Of a stretch of DNA of 64,000 bases, positions 10,763-21,299 are shown piece by piece. This DNA is from Diphasiastrum complanatum (taxonomy: Eukaryota; Streptophyta; Lycopodiopsida; Lycopodiales; Lycopodiaceae). The notes under the pieces are model-generated. The model saw only the letters and a list, made by a program, of their open reading frames with translations, made no database searches and was not told the DNA's origin. Position 1 is the stretch's first letter, and each line of letters starts with the position of its first letter. The position numbers and the translations under genes were made by a program. The stretch spans positions 18,563,041-18,627,040 of the forward strand of contig CM055093.1 in NCBI GenBank assembly GCA_029204225.1, read 5' to 3'.

Positions 10763-13051
10763 AGGTTGAGTAGTAGTACCTTGAGATGTATCCTCAAGTT
10801 CATCACTCGGAAGGTCAATGAATGGATCATCATTAGGTGGTATTCTCACTATACCATTTTTTCCACTGGAGGTGTCTATCTTCTCAGCATCCTCGTCTTC
10901 ATACATCTTGGATTCATCAAAGATAACATCACGGCTTATATGGATTTTGTTTTCCACTGGATCAAAACATCTATAGCCCTTCACACGATCATCATATCCT
11001 AGGAATATGCACTTGATAGCTTTCACATCAAGTTTACGTCTTTCTTCCTTAGGAATGTGTACAAAGGCCTTATATCCAAAGATTTGCAAGTGGTTCACCT
11101 TTGGCTTCTTCTTCGTGAATGATTCCTCATGTGTTATCTTTGGTATGGCAATGGTAGGACTTCTATTTTGCCATGCTACATGCTTCTGACCAAAAATATT
11201 TTGGTAGTTTCATCTCAGCTAGCATAGATCTGGCACTTTCCACAATCGTACGATTCTTGCGCTTAACTACACCATTGAGAGCAGGAGTATGAGCTTGCGT
11301 AAATTGTCTTTTAATCCCACATTGATCACAAAGATCATTGAAGTCATTAGACTTGTACTCACCTCCACTATCTGATCTTAGGACTTTGATCTTCCTACCT
11401 GTCTGATTTTCGACCAATGCTTTGAAGCTCTTGAAGTTATCAAATGCATCTGATTTCTTTTTCAAGAAGTAGATCCACGTCTTACGTGACATATCATCAA
11501 TAAAGGTCATGAAATAGAAGGCTTTACCTAAGGACATGGTCCTCATAGGCCCGCATAAATCTGTGTGGATTAAGTCTATGATGCTCTTTGCTCTTGCAAC
11601 ACCCCCTTTATTGAACTTCTCTCGATGCTTCTTCCCATATACACAGGATTCGCACATCGATTTCAAGTGATCTTCTATGGTAGGAAATCATGTTACCATC
11701 TCCAATCTTCTCATCAAACTGAGGCTTCCCAAGTTCAAGTGACCAAGCCTCTTATGCCACAACTCAGTTTGCGATGGAATGGATGATACAAGTCCATGTT
11801 GCCCCTTAATTGTAGCATTCAACCTGTACAATTTTGTATTGGGCTCTCTTACTCCATCCACAATAACTTTGAACTTTTGGTTCACATCCTTCACAAAGCA
11901 ACGATCATGGGCGAATTCTACTTTCAACTTTTGATCAGTAATGACTCCAACAAAAAGTAGATTTTTCTTCAAACCTGGTACGTAAAGTACCTCCCTGATC
12001 ATCCTACTTTTGCCATCAAGTAGTTGGATTGAAACGGTACCTATCCCCTTGATCTTGCACACCTCACCATTTGCTTGTGAAACAGATGTTCCATTATCCA
12101 ACATTTTCAAGCTATTGAACCAATTCTTGTTACCTGTCATGTGTCTTGTGGCTCCCGAGTCAATATACCATGCTTGAACATCTTGATTAGATGACAATGC
12201 AGATATGAAGATGCTAGAGTCCTCAGTCTCACCCTGATCAACAAGGTTACGTGCTTGTTTGGTTTTCCCTTGCCTTGTTTCGCCAGGAATTTGCGACATT
12301 CACTCTTCCAATGGCCCTTTTTACCACAATGGAAGCACATGTCTTTCTTTTTGGTCTTACTGGAAGATCCCTCATCCTCCTGAGACTTGGCAAATTGCTG
12401 CTTAGACTTCTTCTTGCCCTTGCCCTTGCCTTGTTTTTGGCGTGTTGCAAGTGCCCCGATCGTCAGTATTTTGACGTGTAGCTTTCACCATTTCTCGTCG
12501 TTGCTCTTCCTGCATCAAGTTTTTTGTGAGTTCGTCAAAGGTTGGCAATGCACAATCCATCAATATTCCACTCACAAACATCTGGTAGGGTTCTGCGATG
12601 CCACACAATGCATTGTGCACCAACTCCACATCACGTATGCGCTCACCAATAGAATGCAGTTCATCCCTCATTGTCTTGATTCTGGTCATGTACGTCTGAA
12701 TGTGCTCTCCTTGCTCCATGCAGGCACTATTTAGCTTCGACTTCAGAAACATGATTCTTGATGGATTTGACGTCTTGAACTGCTCCTTTATCACATCCCA
12801 TGCCTGTCTGGGTGTAACAGCATCACAAATGTGGGTAATGATGTGGACCTTCACTGACAAGTTAATGAAGGTCAAAGCTTTCCTCATCTTTTTGTCGAAC
12901 ACTTTGGTGACCTTCTCTCATCACCTGCAATGACTTCCCACACGTCTTTCTCCATCAATATGTTTTTCATTTTGAATTTCCACACTGCATAGTTGGAAAT
13001 CCCGTCCAATTTGCTACTTTCACTCAAAATGGACTGTCCCATGTTTGCCAT
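10763..13051 (-). mobile_element. Ty1/copia gag-integrase fragment (minus strand)
   Basis: Read leftward from an ATG at 13051: gag with GISNYAVWKFKMKNILMEKD (about 13015-12955), the UBN2-type region (12902-12402), a CCHC zinc knuckle CFHCGKKGHWKSEC (about 12338-12296), protease with YIDSGATRHMTG (about 12170), pre-integrase ELWHKRLGHLNLGSLSL, and integrase (11666-11163) with DLCGPMRTMSLGKAFYFMTF and SDSGGEYKSNDF. The integrase C-terminal KGYRCFDPVENKIHISRDVI ends near 10763. RT and RNase H are absent. It belongs to a different copia lineage from fragment A. Confidence 0.9.
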
Positions 13052-13852
13052 CGCAAAATTGCTTGAAACTTCTGCCGTAGGTTAAAAACAGTATGCCGAG
13101 GCAACAGTGATGTCAAAAGTTGAAAATAATGACCTTCACCTTTTCCCTTACTAGGCCACTCGCCGCTTTTCCACCAATTTGAAAGCCAAATCGGCGCCGC
13201 CTTCCGAAATGCACTCAGTCGTCAACTCCCAACAATGTGCCTAGTGGAATGGTGAAATCACTTCTGGCGCACTCCGAACACTTTCTCCATTGCAATCACT
13301 CTATTTTGCTATATCGTACTTGCAGGTACAGTTTGGGTGCCCTTCGTTTGGAGGTTATAGCCTTTCGTTTGGGTCAAAACGGGCAAAGGACTAGAAAATA
13401 GGGACTTTTAGAACTTTAGAACTGTTTTTTCACTTTGAAGAAACTCCACCCTTCAGTGAATTTGGACCCAACTCTCACTTCAAACTGAAATTTTTTAATG
13501 AAGTTGCAATGTGAATTACACTTCAGGTCCCTTCCATTGAAGTTCATGTGGATTTAAATAAATCCAATGGCTTATCAAGATCCAATGGCCCAGTCTCATT
13601 TAATCTTCATCGTCCATCCAGATGCCACGAAATTCGATGGTTCTGCACACTTTTGTGCACTGATGGAAGCCCTTCCAACCACTGGCTCACTTCAAAACAC
13701 TATGTAGGAGATTGGTTTGGGCGCGCAGACTTCGCCGCGACCTCCCTGTCTACGGCCGAGCCTCCCCAAGCTCGTTTTTGCTTGATTTAACTCGCCTATG
13801 GTTCAATTTGAGCACGATCTGAGGCTTGGACAGGGTCGCCCTTCTGATACCA
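13052..13852 (-). other. Leader and primer-binding site of the minus-strand copia element
   Basis: TCTGATACCA at 13843-13852 is the reverse complement of TGGTATCAGA, a likely primer-binding site, which would give this copia element a leader of about 790 nt before the gag ATG at 13051. A second such site lies at 14354-14363, about 511 bp further right, so either could be the true start, or one belongs to a nested relative. No clean LTR boundary was found. Confidence 0.5.
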
Positions 13853-14363
13853 AGTCTGTAGAGTGTTCACTCATGAAATTCCATGGAGAAACGGTGATTT
13901 TATCTCAACTTGACAAAGTGGCTTTTTTTCACCTTTTATCGCAAATTTGCTAGGTTAATTGTTTGGAGACAAATCTCTAACATAAACCTCATAATCTCTC
14001 CATGGCTGGTTGACAATGTGATTAGCTTCCTTCCTGTCCTTAAGGCATCCAAAACGGTGCACAAACAGCGAAGAAATCACCAGTTATGTATAAAAAACCG
14101 TAACCCCAAACCCGATTTCAATTTTCAGCTGGCTTCAAAATTGTCAAATTTTCACCAAATTTTTCCCTGTCTGATGCTATGCACAGGCTAATAATCCCTC
14201 TGTTGAGCTTGGCAAGCCTCTATAAACTAGAAACCATGCACCAGTGCTTCTCTTTCCGTCTTCAACCTGCCGTAAACCCCGAACTCTCAGAAGACAGTTC
14301 TCCCGAAGCTCTCTTCAACGACGATGTTGTATTGTGTACACTCTCTATACGGATCTGATACCA

Positions 14364-15162
14364 ACTTAGAATTTGCTTTGCACAGGAACACAGATCATGC
14401 TACACAGTAACACATACAGAAAACACTCTCCACAACAAGCTCACATAGCAACTGTATTTCTCAAAATGAAATTACATTGTACATATAGTTGTTCACTCAA
14501 GCAACCCATGCATGACCCAAGTTGCCGTTGGCGGGACGCACGTCCCATCGACTTGCCTCGTGGTGAGGCCAACTGATCCTTATCCATTGATAGGACCCAC
14601 AGTACAGTAACACAGTGATTCTACTTTAATTCTAACTGTTCGACCATGAGTTATCCTCTGACAGGCAGGACAAAAATATACTACAACGAGAATATGTTCC
14701 CTTTTGCCTAATCTGGGTCTTTAAACAAGAAAGATAATCTCAAAAAGAACCCACCGTCTGATAGACAGAAGTAAGAAAGAATTAATTTTAAAAAACCAAC
14801 AGATCCTCTGGAGCAGGGGATCTATCAACAAATATTGTCCCACGTGGATATGTGAATTGTTTAAATTTTAGGGTATCCATCTCTTGGATCTCTCTGTTAC
14901 ATCCATCTGTTACTCCACTTTATGTTTATTATCCATATTGATCAATTTTTTATTTACCCTTTTTTTTCTCGTTTCAACAAAAAAAAAGAAAGTGGGACAC
15001 CACAATTGTGCAACCCTTGAAGCAATCTCTTACCTCAAGACTACACTGCATTCCAGCCATGACTGCCGAATTTGTTAGATTACCTTATTTCAGATGTTTC
15101 TTGATGAGACAATTCAGCAATACACCAGATAACAGTACAATTTGGTGAAAAACAATGATTTA
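14364..15162. other. Unassigned interval, probable LTR-derived sequence
   Basis: The interval follows the second minus-strand primer-site look-alike, so LTR sequence of that element is expected here, but I could not define its ends. It contains a T-rich run at about 14940-14990. No gene is recognisable. Confidence 0.35.
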
Positions 15163-15456
15163 CCCACGCTCAAAGAAATCCCATAAGTAGAAGTGGGACT
15201 TTGTTCAAAGTGGATATAAGTGGTAAATGTCCAAGTGTTTAATGTCCCCTGGTACCAGCCGCTTTGCGGTAAGGGGGAGCACTTGGATTCGTGGGCGACT
15301 AGGCGTCCGGATCCCAAAACGCGACTCACAGAAGGGGCAAAAGGCTCCATGATTTTGGTGCAACCTCTGAACCAGAAAGGTTAAGTTGCATCACGGTGCA
15401 ACCTCTAAACCAGAAAGGTTAAGTTGTATCCGTTGAAGGCCCACCAAATTCCTACA
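15163..15456 (+). repeat. TRIM left LTR, 5'-truncated
   Basis: It begins directly at CCCACGCTCAAAG, which corresponds to position 28 of the right LTR, and ends TTCCTACA. Differences from the right copy include a TGTTTAA insertion near 15237 and a GGGGAC difference near 15315, so the two LTRs have diverged since insertion. An internal 38-bp repeat lies at 15357-15394 and 15395-15432. Confidence 0.85.
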
Positions 15457-15503
15457 TGGTATCAGAGCAGGCAACGTGATCTGTGCCCCACTTTGAGGGG
15501 GAG

Positions 15504-15817
15504 TGTTGGAATGGCAAAGTGGAGCCACAGCCCACGCTCAAAGAAATCTCATAAGTAGAAGTGGCACTTTGTTCAAAATGGATATAAGTGGTGAATGTCC
15601 CCTGGTACCAGCCCCTTTGCGGGTAAGGGGGAGCACTTGGATTCGTGGGCAGCTAGGCGTCTGGGGACGGGATCCAGGAACGCGGCTCAAGGAAGGGACA
15701 AAAGGCTCCACAATTTTGGTGCAACCTCTGATCCAAAAAGGTTAAGTTGCATCACGGTGCAACCTTTGAACCAGAAAGGTTAAGTTGTATTCGTTGAAGG
15801 CCCACCGAATTCCTACA
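15504..15817 (+). repeat. TRIM right LTR
   Basis: The 314-bp copy begins TGTTGGAATGGC and ends TTCCTACA, with TG...CA termini. The 38-bp internal repeat (GGTGCAACCT start) lies at 15717-15754 and 15755-15792. Confidence 0.88.
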
Positions 15818-16045
15818 CTACTGAGCCTAGAGACCATAATGAAGTACTACTATATCGGACTACTTGATGAGATCAAGTCTGGTATGAAGAAGTTCACGTG
15901 CTACACTTCATTGTCATAAATATGTCAAGATGCGGTCATGATGGAGAATATTATCTTGAAGAAGAGAGCAGATCACTCCTGTCCAAACACAGAAATATCG
16001 GATGGGAAATAAAAAAAAAATGAAGGTTCAAGCAGACAAGGGAGA

Positions 16046-16488
16046 TGTTAGAATAATAAATGTAAATGATGTAGAAGCCATAGGTTACTATGACCCCAAA
16101 GGTCGAGATCTGTGTAACCATGGTCATTTATATTTTAGGCTCAAGTTAGTATGAAACTAACTTCTAGGGACTCGTGGGTCCGCTAGGGGCCTATACATGT
16201 GAATTAAGTACCTAACTTGTTATTTGGGGTACTTAATTATTTTATGTAACTTATGGTAGCTAGATAGCCATTAGTCACGTTATTGGACAACCAACAGTCA
16301 TGAAGGTAGATAGCCAACTTGGACTACTTATATGTAGCCATTCATTTGTATGAGACACACTTTTGTTAAGCAATCTACTATTCATATTGGTTGTCCACAA
16401 GCTTCTACAAGAGGGTCATCTAAGCATCTCTCTCTTTTCTTTGAGAATACTTTGTGTTAATGAATAGTCTTGATTCTGGATTCCTACA
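16046..16488 (+). repeat. Ty1/copia 5' LTR
   Basis: It runs from TGTTAGAATAATAAATG to GATTCTGGATTCCTACA and is followed at once by the primer site TGGTATCAAAGC (16489-16500). It shares the ATAGGTTACT and TGTGTAACCATGG blocks with three other LTRs in the window, and its 3' end with the fragment at 8768-8856. Confidence 0.88.
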
Positions 16489-18360
16489 TGGTATCAAAGC
16501 CATTTTATAGAATTGATTGCTTGCTGGAGAGCACCCAATAGGCAGCCACATTTCTCCTCTTCTGGTTCATAAAAGTCAGAACTTTTCTGATTTTTGTGGA
16601 GAGAGACCTGTTCGGATCCTTCTTGTTTTTTGTGCAAGAAATTGCAAGGAAAAGCTTGGAACCTCCTCATTTGGGAGCCAGCAGTAGGGCGCCCATGCTT
16701 AGCTAGTTTTCATGTGATTGAAATCAGATTACATGCTTCAAATTTCAGATTTTCTTCTTGGAGGAGGGCGCCCATCTACCTTGAAGACAAATGCGTTTTT
16801 GACACATTTTTAGTGGCTGCAATTTTTCTATTTTTGAGCTTGGAAGAAGGTCCTACCATCTGCTCCAGTAGAACATTGAGTGCACACCATTTTACCACAA
16901 AAGTTCTAATTGTGGTTTTGGCTTCATTGGAAGCCTGCATATTAGTTAGTATTATGTTATTTCAGCAGAATACAGCCACCTATATCTTCTTGTGAATGAG
17001 CTATTGCATGTGGTGTATTGCAATCTATAGTGCTCATTAATTCAACTTTGATCTTGCTGATTTTTTAGTAGATTTTGGCCTGGAATCTGCTTTTCCCATC
17101 TACTATTAGTAAAATTTTCAGAAATGGCTAAAGAATCTGAATCTATAGGATCTTTGTTCAATGAAGATAGGTTGGATAGAACTAATTTCTCCTTGTGGTG
17201 CTACATGATCAAAAACCTCCTTATTGCTAAAGGTTTGTTTGAAGTTGTAAGTGGTGATGAAGAGAGGCCACCTAGTTTGGCACCTACTACACCGTCAAGA
17301 GCTACTTCTTCAACACATGTGGAGGTGTCTTCCGAAGAACAAAAAAAGTGGGATCGACGTGATACACAAGCACATTCGGTCATAGCGCTATCCGTGACGA
17401 GATCAATCCTACCTCACATTCGATCATGCAAGGCTTCCAAGAGTGCTTGGGAAGTACTTGCCAAGATGTTCCAAGTGAAAAATACGGCGAAAGTGCTTTT
17501 TCTACGTAATCAACTCTCAACATTGAAGATGCAAGAGGGTGATACGCTTTCAAATCACTTAATGAAGATCAAGGATCTTTGTGAAGAGTTTCTTAGCATT
17601 GACGAAATTGTCGAGAACTCTCAATTTGTTTCAATTACTCTTAATTCACTTCCTCATTCCTATCTTCCATTTGTGTCTACTTTAAGCATATCTCTTAGGG
17701 GACAACAAATCCCCTTTGAAGAGCTTGTTGGCTTACTTCTCCAAGAAGAACAAACAAGGATTAATTTTGGTGAACAAGAAGATCAAGCCTTCTTCACCAA
17801 AGGCAAAGGCAAGGGCAAGTGGAAAGGTAAGCCTTCTTCTTCCAAGGATCAAAAATCCAAGGAAGGCCAAGATCAAGGATCCAAAAAGAAGGGTAAGTGC
17901 CATTATTGTAAAAAGTTTGGGCACCACATAAAGGAATGTAGGAAGAAGCTTACTAAGGATAAAGAGAAAGGTATTGATACAAATACAACCATGATTTCAT
18001 TAGAACATCAAAAGGAGAATGATTCTTTCAATGGTGATTTTGCTTTTGTCACTAACAATCTCATTTCTAATCAAAATAAGATTTCTACCACTTCTCGACT
18101 TGCTGGTTTTTCAGCAGAAAACAGCACTAGTTCAGCTTTGCAAGTTGCTGTTTTTTCTTCCATTGATTGGGTGATTGATAGCGGAGCTACACGCCATATG
18201 ACTCACCATAGAGACGTCTTCACAAAGCTTACAAAAATCAAAGATGGAAGCAAGGTTCAAGGTGTTGACAACACCTCCTATCCAATTGAAGGCATTGGAT
18301 CTATACCCCTCATTCTTCCCAATGGAATAGATCAAGTATTGTACTATGCTCTGTATCGAC
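16489..18360 (+). mobile_element. Ty1/copia element B, 5' part (leader and gag)
   Basis: The leader runs from the primer site to the ATG at 17124. Gag follows in one open frame: FNEDRLDRTNFSLWCYMIKN, the UBN2 region, a Lys/Gly-rich stretch, and a CCHC knuckle CHYCKKFGHHIKEC (about 17899-17940). The protease start WVIDSGATRHMTH comes next (about 18169). The frame fails after DQVLYYALYRQQ, where GGCGAGTAAT-motif sequence begins. The element at 40325-44583 is the same family. The 3' part and 3' LTR are missing. Confidence 0.9.
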
Positions 18361-18389
18361 AACAAGTAATGATACCGGAAAAAATGTGA
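17124..18389 (+). pseudogene. Ty1/copia gag-protease open frame, 3'-truncated
   Basis: This 421-codon frame is the longest uninterrupted transposon ORF in the window. It starts MAKESESIGSLFNEDRLDR, has the zinc knuckle CHYCKKFGHHIKEC, and carries the aspartic protease motif DSGATRH. It ends after only the first part of the protease because unrelated sequence replaces the rest from about 18360. The open frame suggests a relatively young insertion that was cut afterwards. Confidence 0.88.
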
Positions 18390-18398
18390 GTCTTAGTT

Positions 18399-18716
18399 GG
18401 CGAGTAATAGAAAAGGAAAGGAAATTAAAAAATGGCGGGAAAATTTAACTGATGAAAAGTAGGCGAGTAATAACTTATTACTTGCCGAGCTGCATGATGC
18501 TAGATCTGAGGGTTTTGATCACACTGTATTGATGGCGAGTAAAATACTGTAAAAATTTCTTGATTTTGCAATCGGCGAGTAATAATCACAGTGGACGAGT
18601 AATAGACATTACTCACCGAGTTGATTGATGTTGCATCGGGTTCTGCTACGGCCTCTAGAAAAGTCGCGAGTAATAAAAATCACAAAAAAGTGAAAAAAAC
18701 ATAGTTGGCGTGTAAT
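18399..18716. repeat. Cluster of GGCGAGTAAT motifs with palindromic pairs, copy 2
   Basis: GGCGAGTAAT lies at 18399-18408, 18462-18471 and 18574-18583. Variants lie at 18534 (GGCGAGTAAA), 18593-18603 (GGACGAGTAAT), 18666-18674 and 18707-18716. The 18462 copy faces TTATTACTTGCC at 18475-18486 (12-nt arms, one mismatch, 1-nt loop). The 18593 copy faces ATTACTCACC at 18608-18617. Spacing is irregular, unlike a satellite. Confidence 0.8.
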
Positions 18717-20880
18717 AAACCTGGCAAAAAAGAAAAAAAATGGCAAAAAAATACAAACATAAAATCCACTCCTAGGACTGTTTAGCACCGTCTCCTCGGC
18801 AACGGCGCCAAAAAAATGTTGGACCCTTTTCGTGCCTCCCTAATTGGTAGTGTTTGGGCCTATTGTAGAAGCCTCTTGCCATATTTTGGAATATTCCATG
18901 TCGTTCCCAGAATTAGACAACAACGTTAAAGGCCTTGAGAAATGGTTTTCCTTGGCGACAATCAAAGGTTTTTTTTTTTTTTAACTTTCTATTCTTAGAA
19001 AATCCGAATTCACGTTTTTGAAAATAATAAATTGAGATTCAGGCTCCTACAATTTTCTAAAAATACTCATGACTACCCTTATTTGACTTTCTAATCTAGA
19101 AATAGTAAGCTTGAGATTTAAGGTCCTTTCCAATTTTCTAAAAATGGTGGTGAGTACATTATGCGACCTTTTAAAATAGTACATATTGTAAGATATTTAT
19201 GTGACTTTCTAAAAATAATAACAAATCCTTACAATTGTAAGGGATTTATTACTCCATGTATTTTGTAATAATGTTTTTAGGTGTAGGATTCCATGTAAGG
19301 GTTCCACTATATACAAAGTGAAAAAATCTATAGGCTGTTACGTGGGGGCCTTTTGTGCTGGGAGGTCCCTTGCCCGAGGGCGAGAGCCGAGGGCATGGCC
19401 CCAACCTGTACGGAAGGCCCGAGGGGAATAGGGCCTTCCCCTACGTAATGCTAAGTCTGAACTTATTTATTTTTTCTCTTGATAGAATCGATGCAACATT
19501 GAATTCCTGAATTGGTGATGAAAATTCTACACAGAATCGTAAAATTGCTAAATCGATGTGTCAATTTTGAATAGAATGAGTGCTTATTTCACTCAGAGAC
19601 AAATTATGCCTTTGAAGGTACATCCGAAACACAAAGAAAAGTGAAAACTTAGCATTACGGTTTAATAAGAGGCTAAGATGGCATGCACCTCGTTAAAATT
19701 CATTATGGGCCAAGCAAACAATGTACTAGAGCCTATAGACAAAATGATTGTTTTTAAATTTTATGCTAAAACATTTTAGTAAAACCTAAAATATATGATA
19801 GGCTCATAGGTTATAAAGGGCATGCACATTGTGGAAACTTAAAGGAAGAAATTGACACGTAAAATCAAATTTATGTAGGCTTTTTGCAATGGATTATGTA
19901 CTATGTTTCATTCATGAGGAGACAACGGGCTATACTGTTTATAGCACACCTACTTGTGGGAGCGACAAAGTGTGCTAGAGGGCGATGGTCAGTTGAAGCC
20001 ATTCGACAACTTTCTCTAACCTAGCGAGCACCAAAATATCGTGTATAGGAGGCACAGACCTCTGAACTAACAATCTGTGGGTGATTCATCAGACTCGGAA
20101 GAGGACTTAGTGGAAAGAACTTTTTTGGACATGTTGGCAAGTGTGTAGATAAGGGTAGAGTGTTTGCAAATAGGCTGGTTTAAAAGTTAGAAAAACTTTC
20201 AATTTTTTTTTTGGCACGAGCTCTGCTAGCATTTGTACAATATGAGCCGATTTCCAGAAAAATACAGATGATTTTGAATAGCTTATTAGCCTGTAATTAA
20301 GCTTGTCTTGGCCAACCATAACGTGCCACATGGATTTATTTTTTTTTCCCTTCACAAATGCAACATATTTTTAGCAAGTCCTTTGCAGGGTCTTGATGAG
20401 ATCTCATAAGCGAGCTTTCAACAGTGGAAAAGCATCCTCATGGTGGGAGAGGTCCTGGTGAGAGATCTTAGAAGTGATGAGCCCTACGACTAGATGAGGG
20501 TGGGGGCCTTGCCTCTCGATCTTCATTTACTAGCCATTGTGCAAAATACTCTCCTTCCAAGGAAAGGGCCACAAAATTTAAGATAAGATGGCCCTATTCT
20601 CTCTAAAGTGTCATCCACCTTTGAGTTATTGTTCATATATTCTTTTTCCTTTTTTTTAAATAAAATCTCTTCATATAATTTATTTATTTATATACTCTTG
20701 TAGTGTCGGCTAGTAGTGTCAATTAGGGCGTGCACTTTTCAAGGTCTACCTCAAATTGACGTCTTTGAACATTTCTTGCCCTTCAAAACTGACGTTCGCG
20801 ATATTTCGTATCCAGCTACAGTATTTTACGGCCAGTCAAGTATGAATTTAGACGCTCTCTTTTCAAAATGACAGTCAGTG
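18717..20880. other. Unassigned AT-rich intergenic interval
   Basis: No protein-coding homology is recognisable. CTCGGCAACGGCGCCAAAA at about 18793 resembles sequence near the ends of some plant LTR elements and is followed by TGTTGGACCC, a possible LTR start that I could not close. A GC-rich block stands out at 19338-19446. T-runs occur near 18967 and 20340. Confidence 0.4.
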
Positions 20881-20995
20881 TGACGGCCATATGATGTTTT
20901 TCCCTTCAATGTTGAAGTTTACAGTGTGTGTAAACGGTCAACATGACGGCCATGCCATGTTGTCCCCTTCAACATTGAAGTCCCACAATGTGTTC
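20881..20995. repeat. Imperfect two-copy repeat upstream of the fusion gene
   Basis: GACGGCCATATGATG (20881) and GACGGCCATGCCATG (20945) each start a ~50-bp unit. Each unit continues through CCCTTCAATGTTGAAGT or CCCTTCAACATTGAAGT to ACAGTGTGTG or ACAATGTG. The TTCAACATTGAA core is itself a near-palindrome. The pair lies 300-420 bp upstream of the predicted ATG, so a cis-regulatory role is possible but unproven. Confidence 0.65.
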
Positions 20996-21009
20996 GCGTG
21001 TCTGTGCCA

Positions 21010-21014
21010 GAGAG

Positions 21015-21063
<49 letters not shown>

Positions 21064-21068
21064 GAGAG
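21010..21068 (+). promoter_or_regulatory. GA-repeat in the promoter or 5' leader of the fusion gene
   Basis: An uninterrupted GA run of roughly 40 bp within a longer GA-rich stretch lies about 240 bp before the ATG at 21300. GA repeats near plant transcription starts can be bound by BBR/BPC GAGA factors. Equivalent runs at 39125-39171 and 55420-55458 (CT) lie in transposon or intron DNA, so it may be only a microsatellite. Confidence 0.5.
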
Positions 21069-21299
21069 GAGCGAGCGGGCTATGGCGAAAAGCTCGGCTA
21101 CAGATTGAATTCTGGAGCTCCGCCATATTTTCTGCTATAACATTTGTTTTGGGTGATTGATGGGAAAGTTTTGCAGCTCCAACAGTTGATTTCAGAAATG
21201 GGAACTTTCGTGAGCAGCAGCAGTGGACGGAATTTCCAGATTGCTGATGAGAAAATGGGACTGTTTGTATGGGCTTCACAGAGTTGAATCACAGCAGCA

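Larger units (their letters stand above)
15163..15817 (+). mobile_element. TRIM/SMART-type miniature LTR retrotransposon
   Basis: Two direct LTR copies (15163-15456 and 15504-15817) flank only 47 bp. That interior starts with the primer-binding site TGGTATCAGAGC (15457-15468) and ends with a purine tract GAGGGGGAG (15495-15503). There is no coding capacity. The right LTR begins TGTTGGAATGGC and both end TTCCTACA. The left copy lacks about 27 bp of its 5' end. Each LTR contains a 38-bp internal tandem repeat. Such elements depend on enzymes of autonomous LTR elements; the shared TTCCTACA terminus and primer site suggest the local copia family (inference). No target-site duplication is visible. 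Confidence 0.88.

Noticed and set aside
18793-18830. CTCGGCAACGGCGCCAAAA followed by TGTTGG as the start of a new LTR
   Set aside because: No matching 3' end, primer site or second copy could be found in the window. It is mentioned only as a resemblance.
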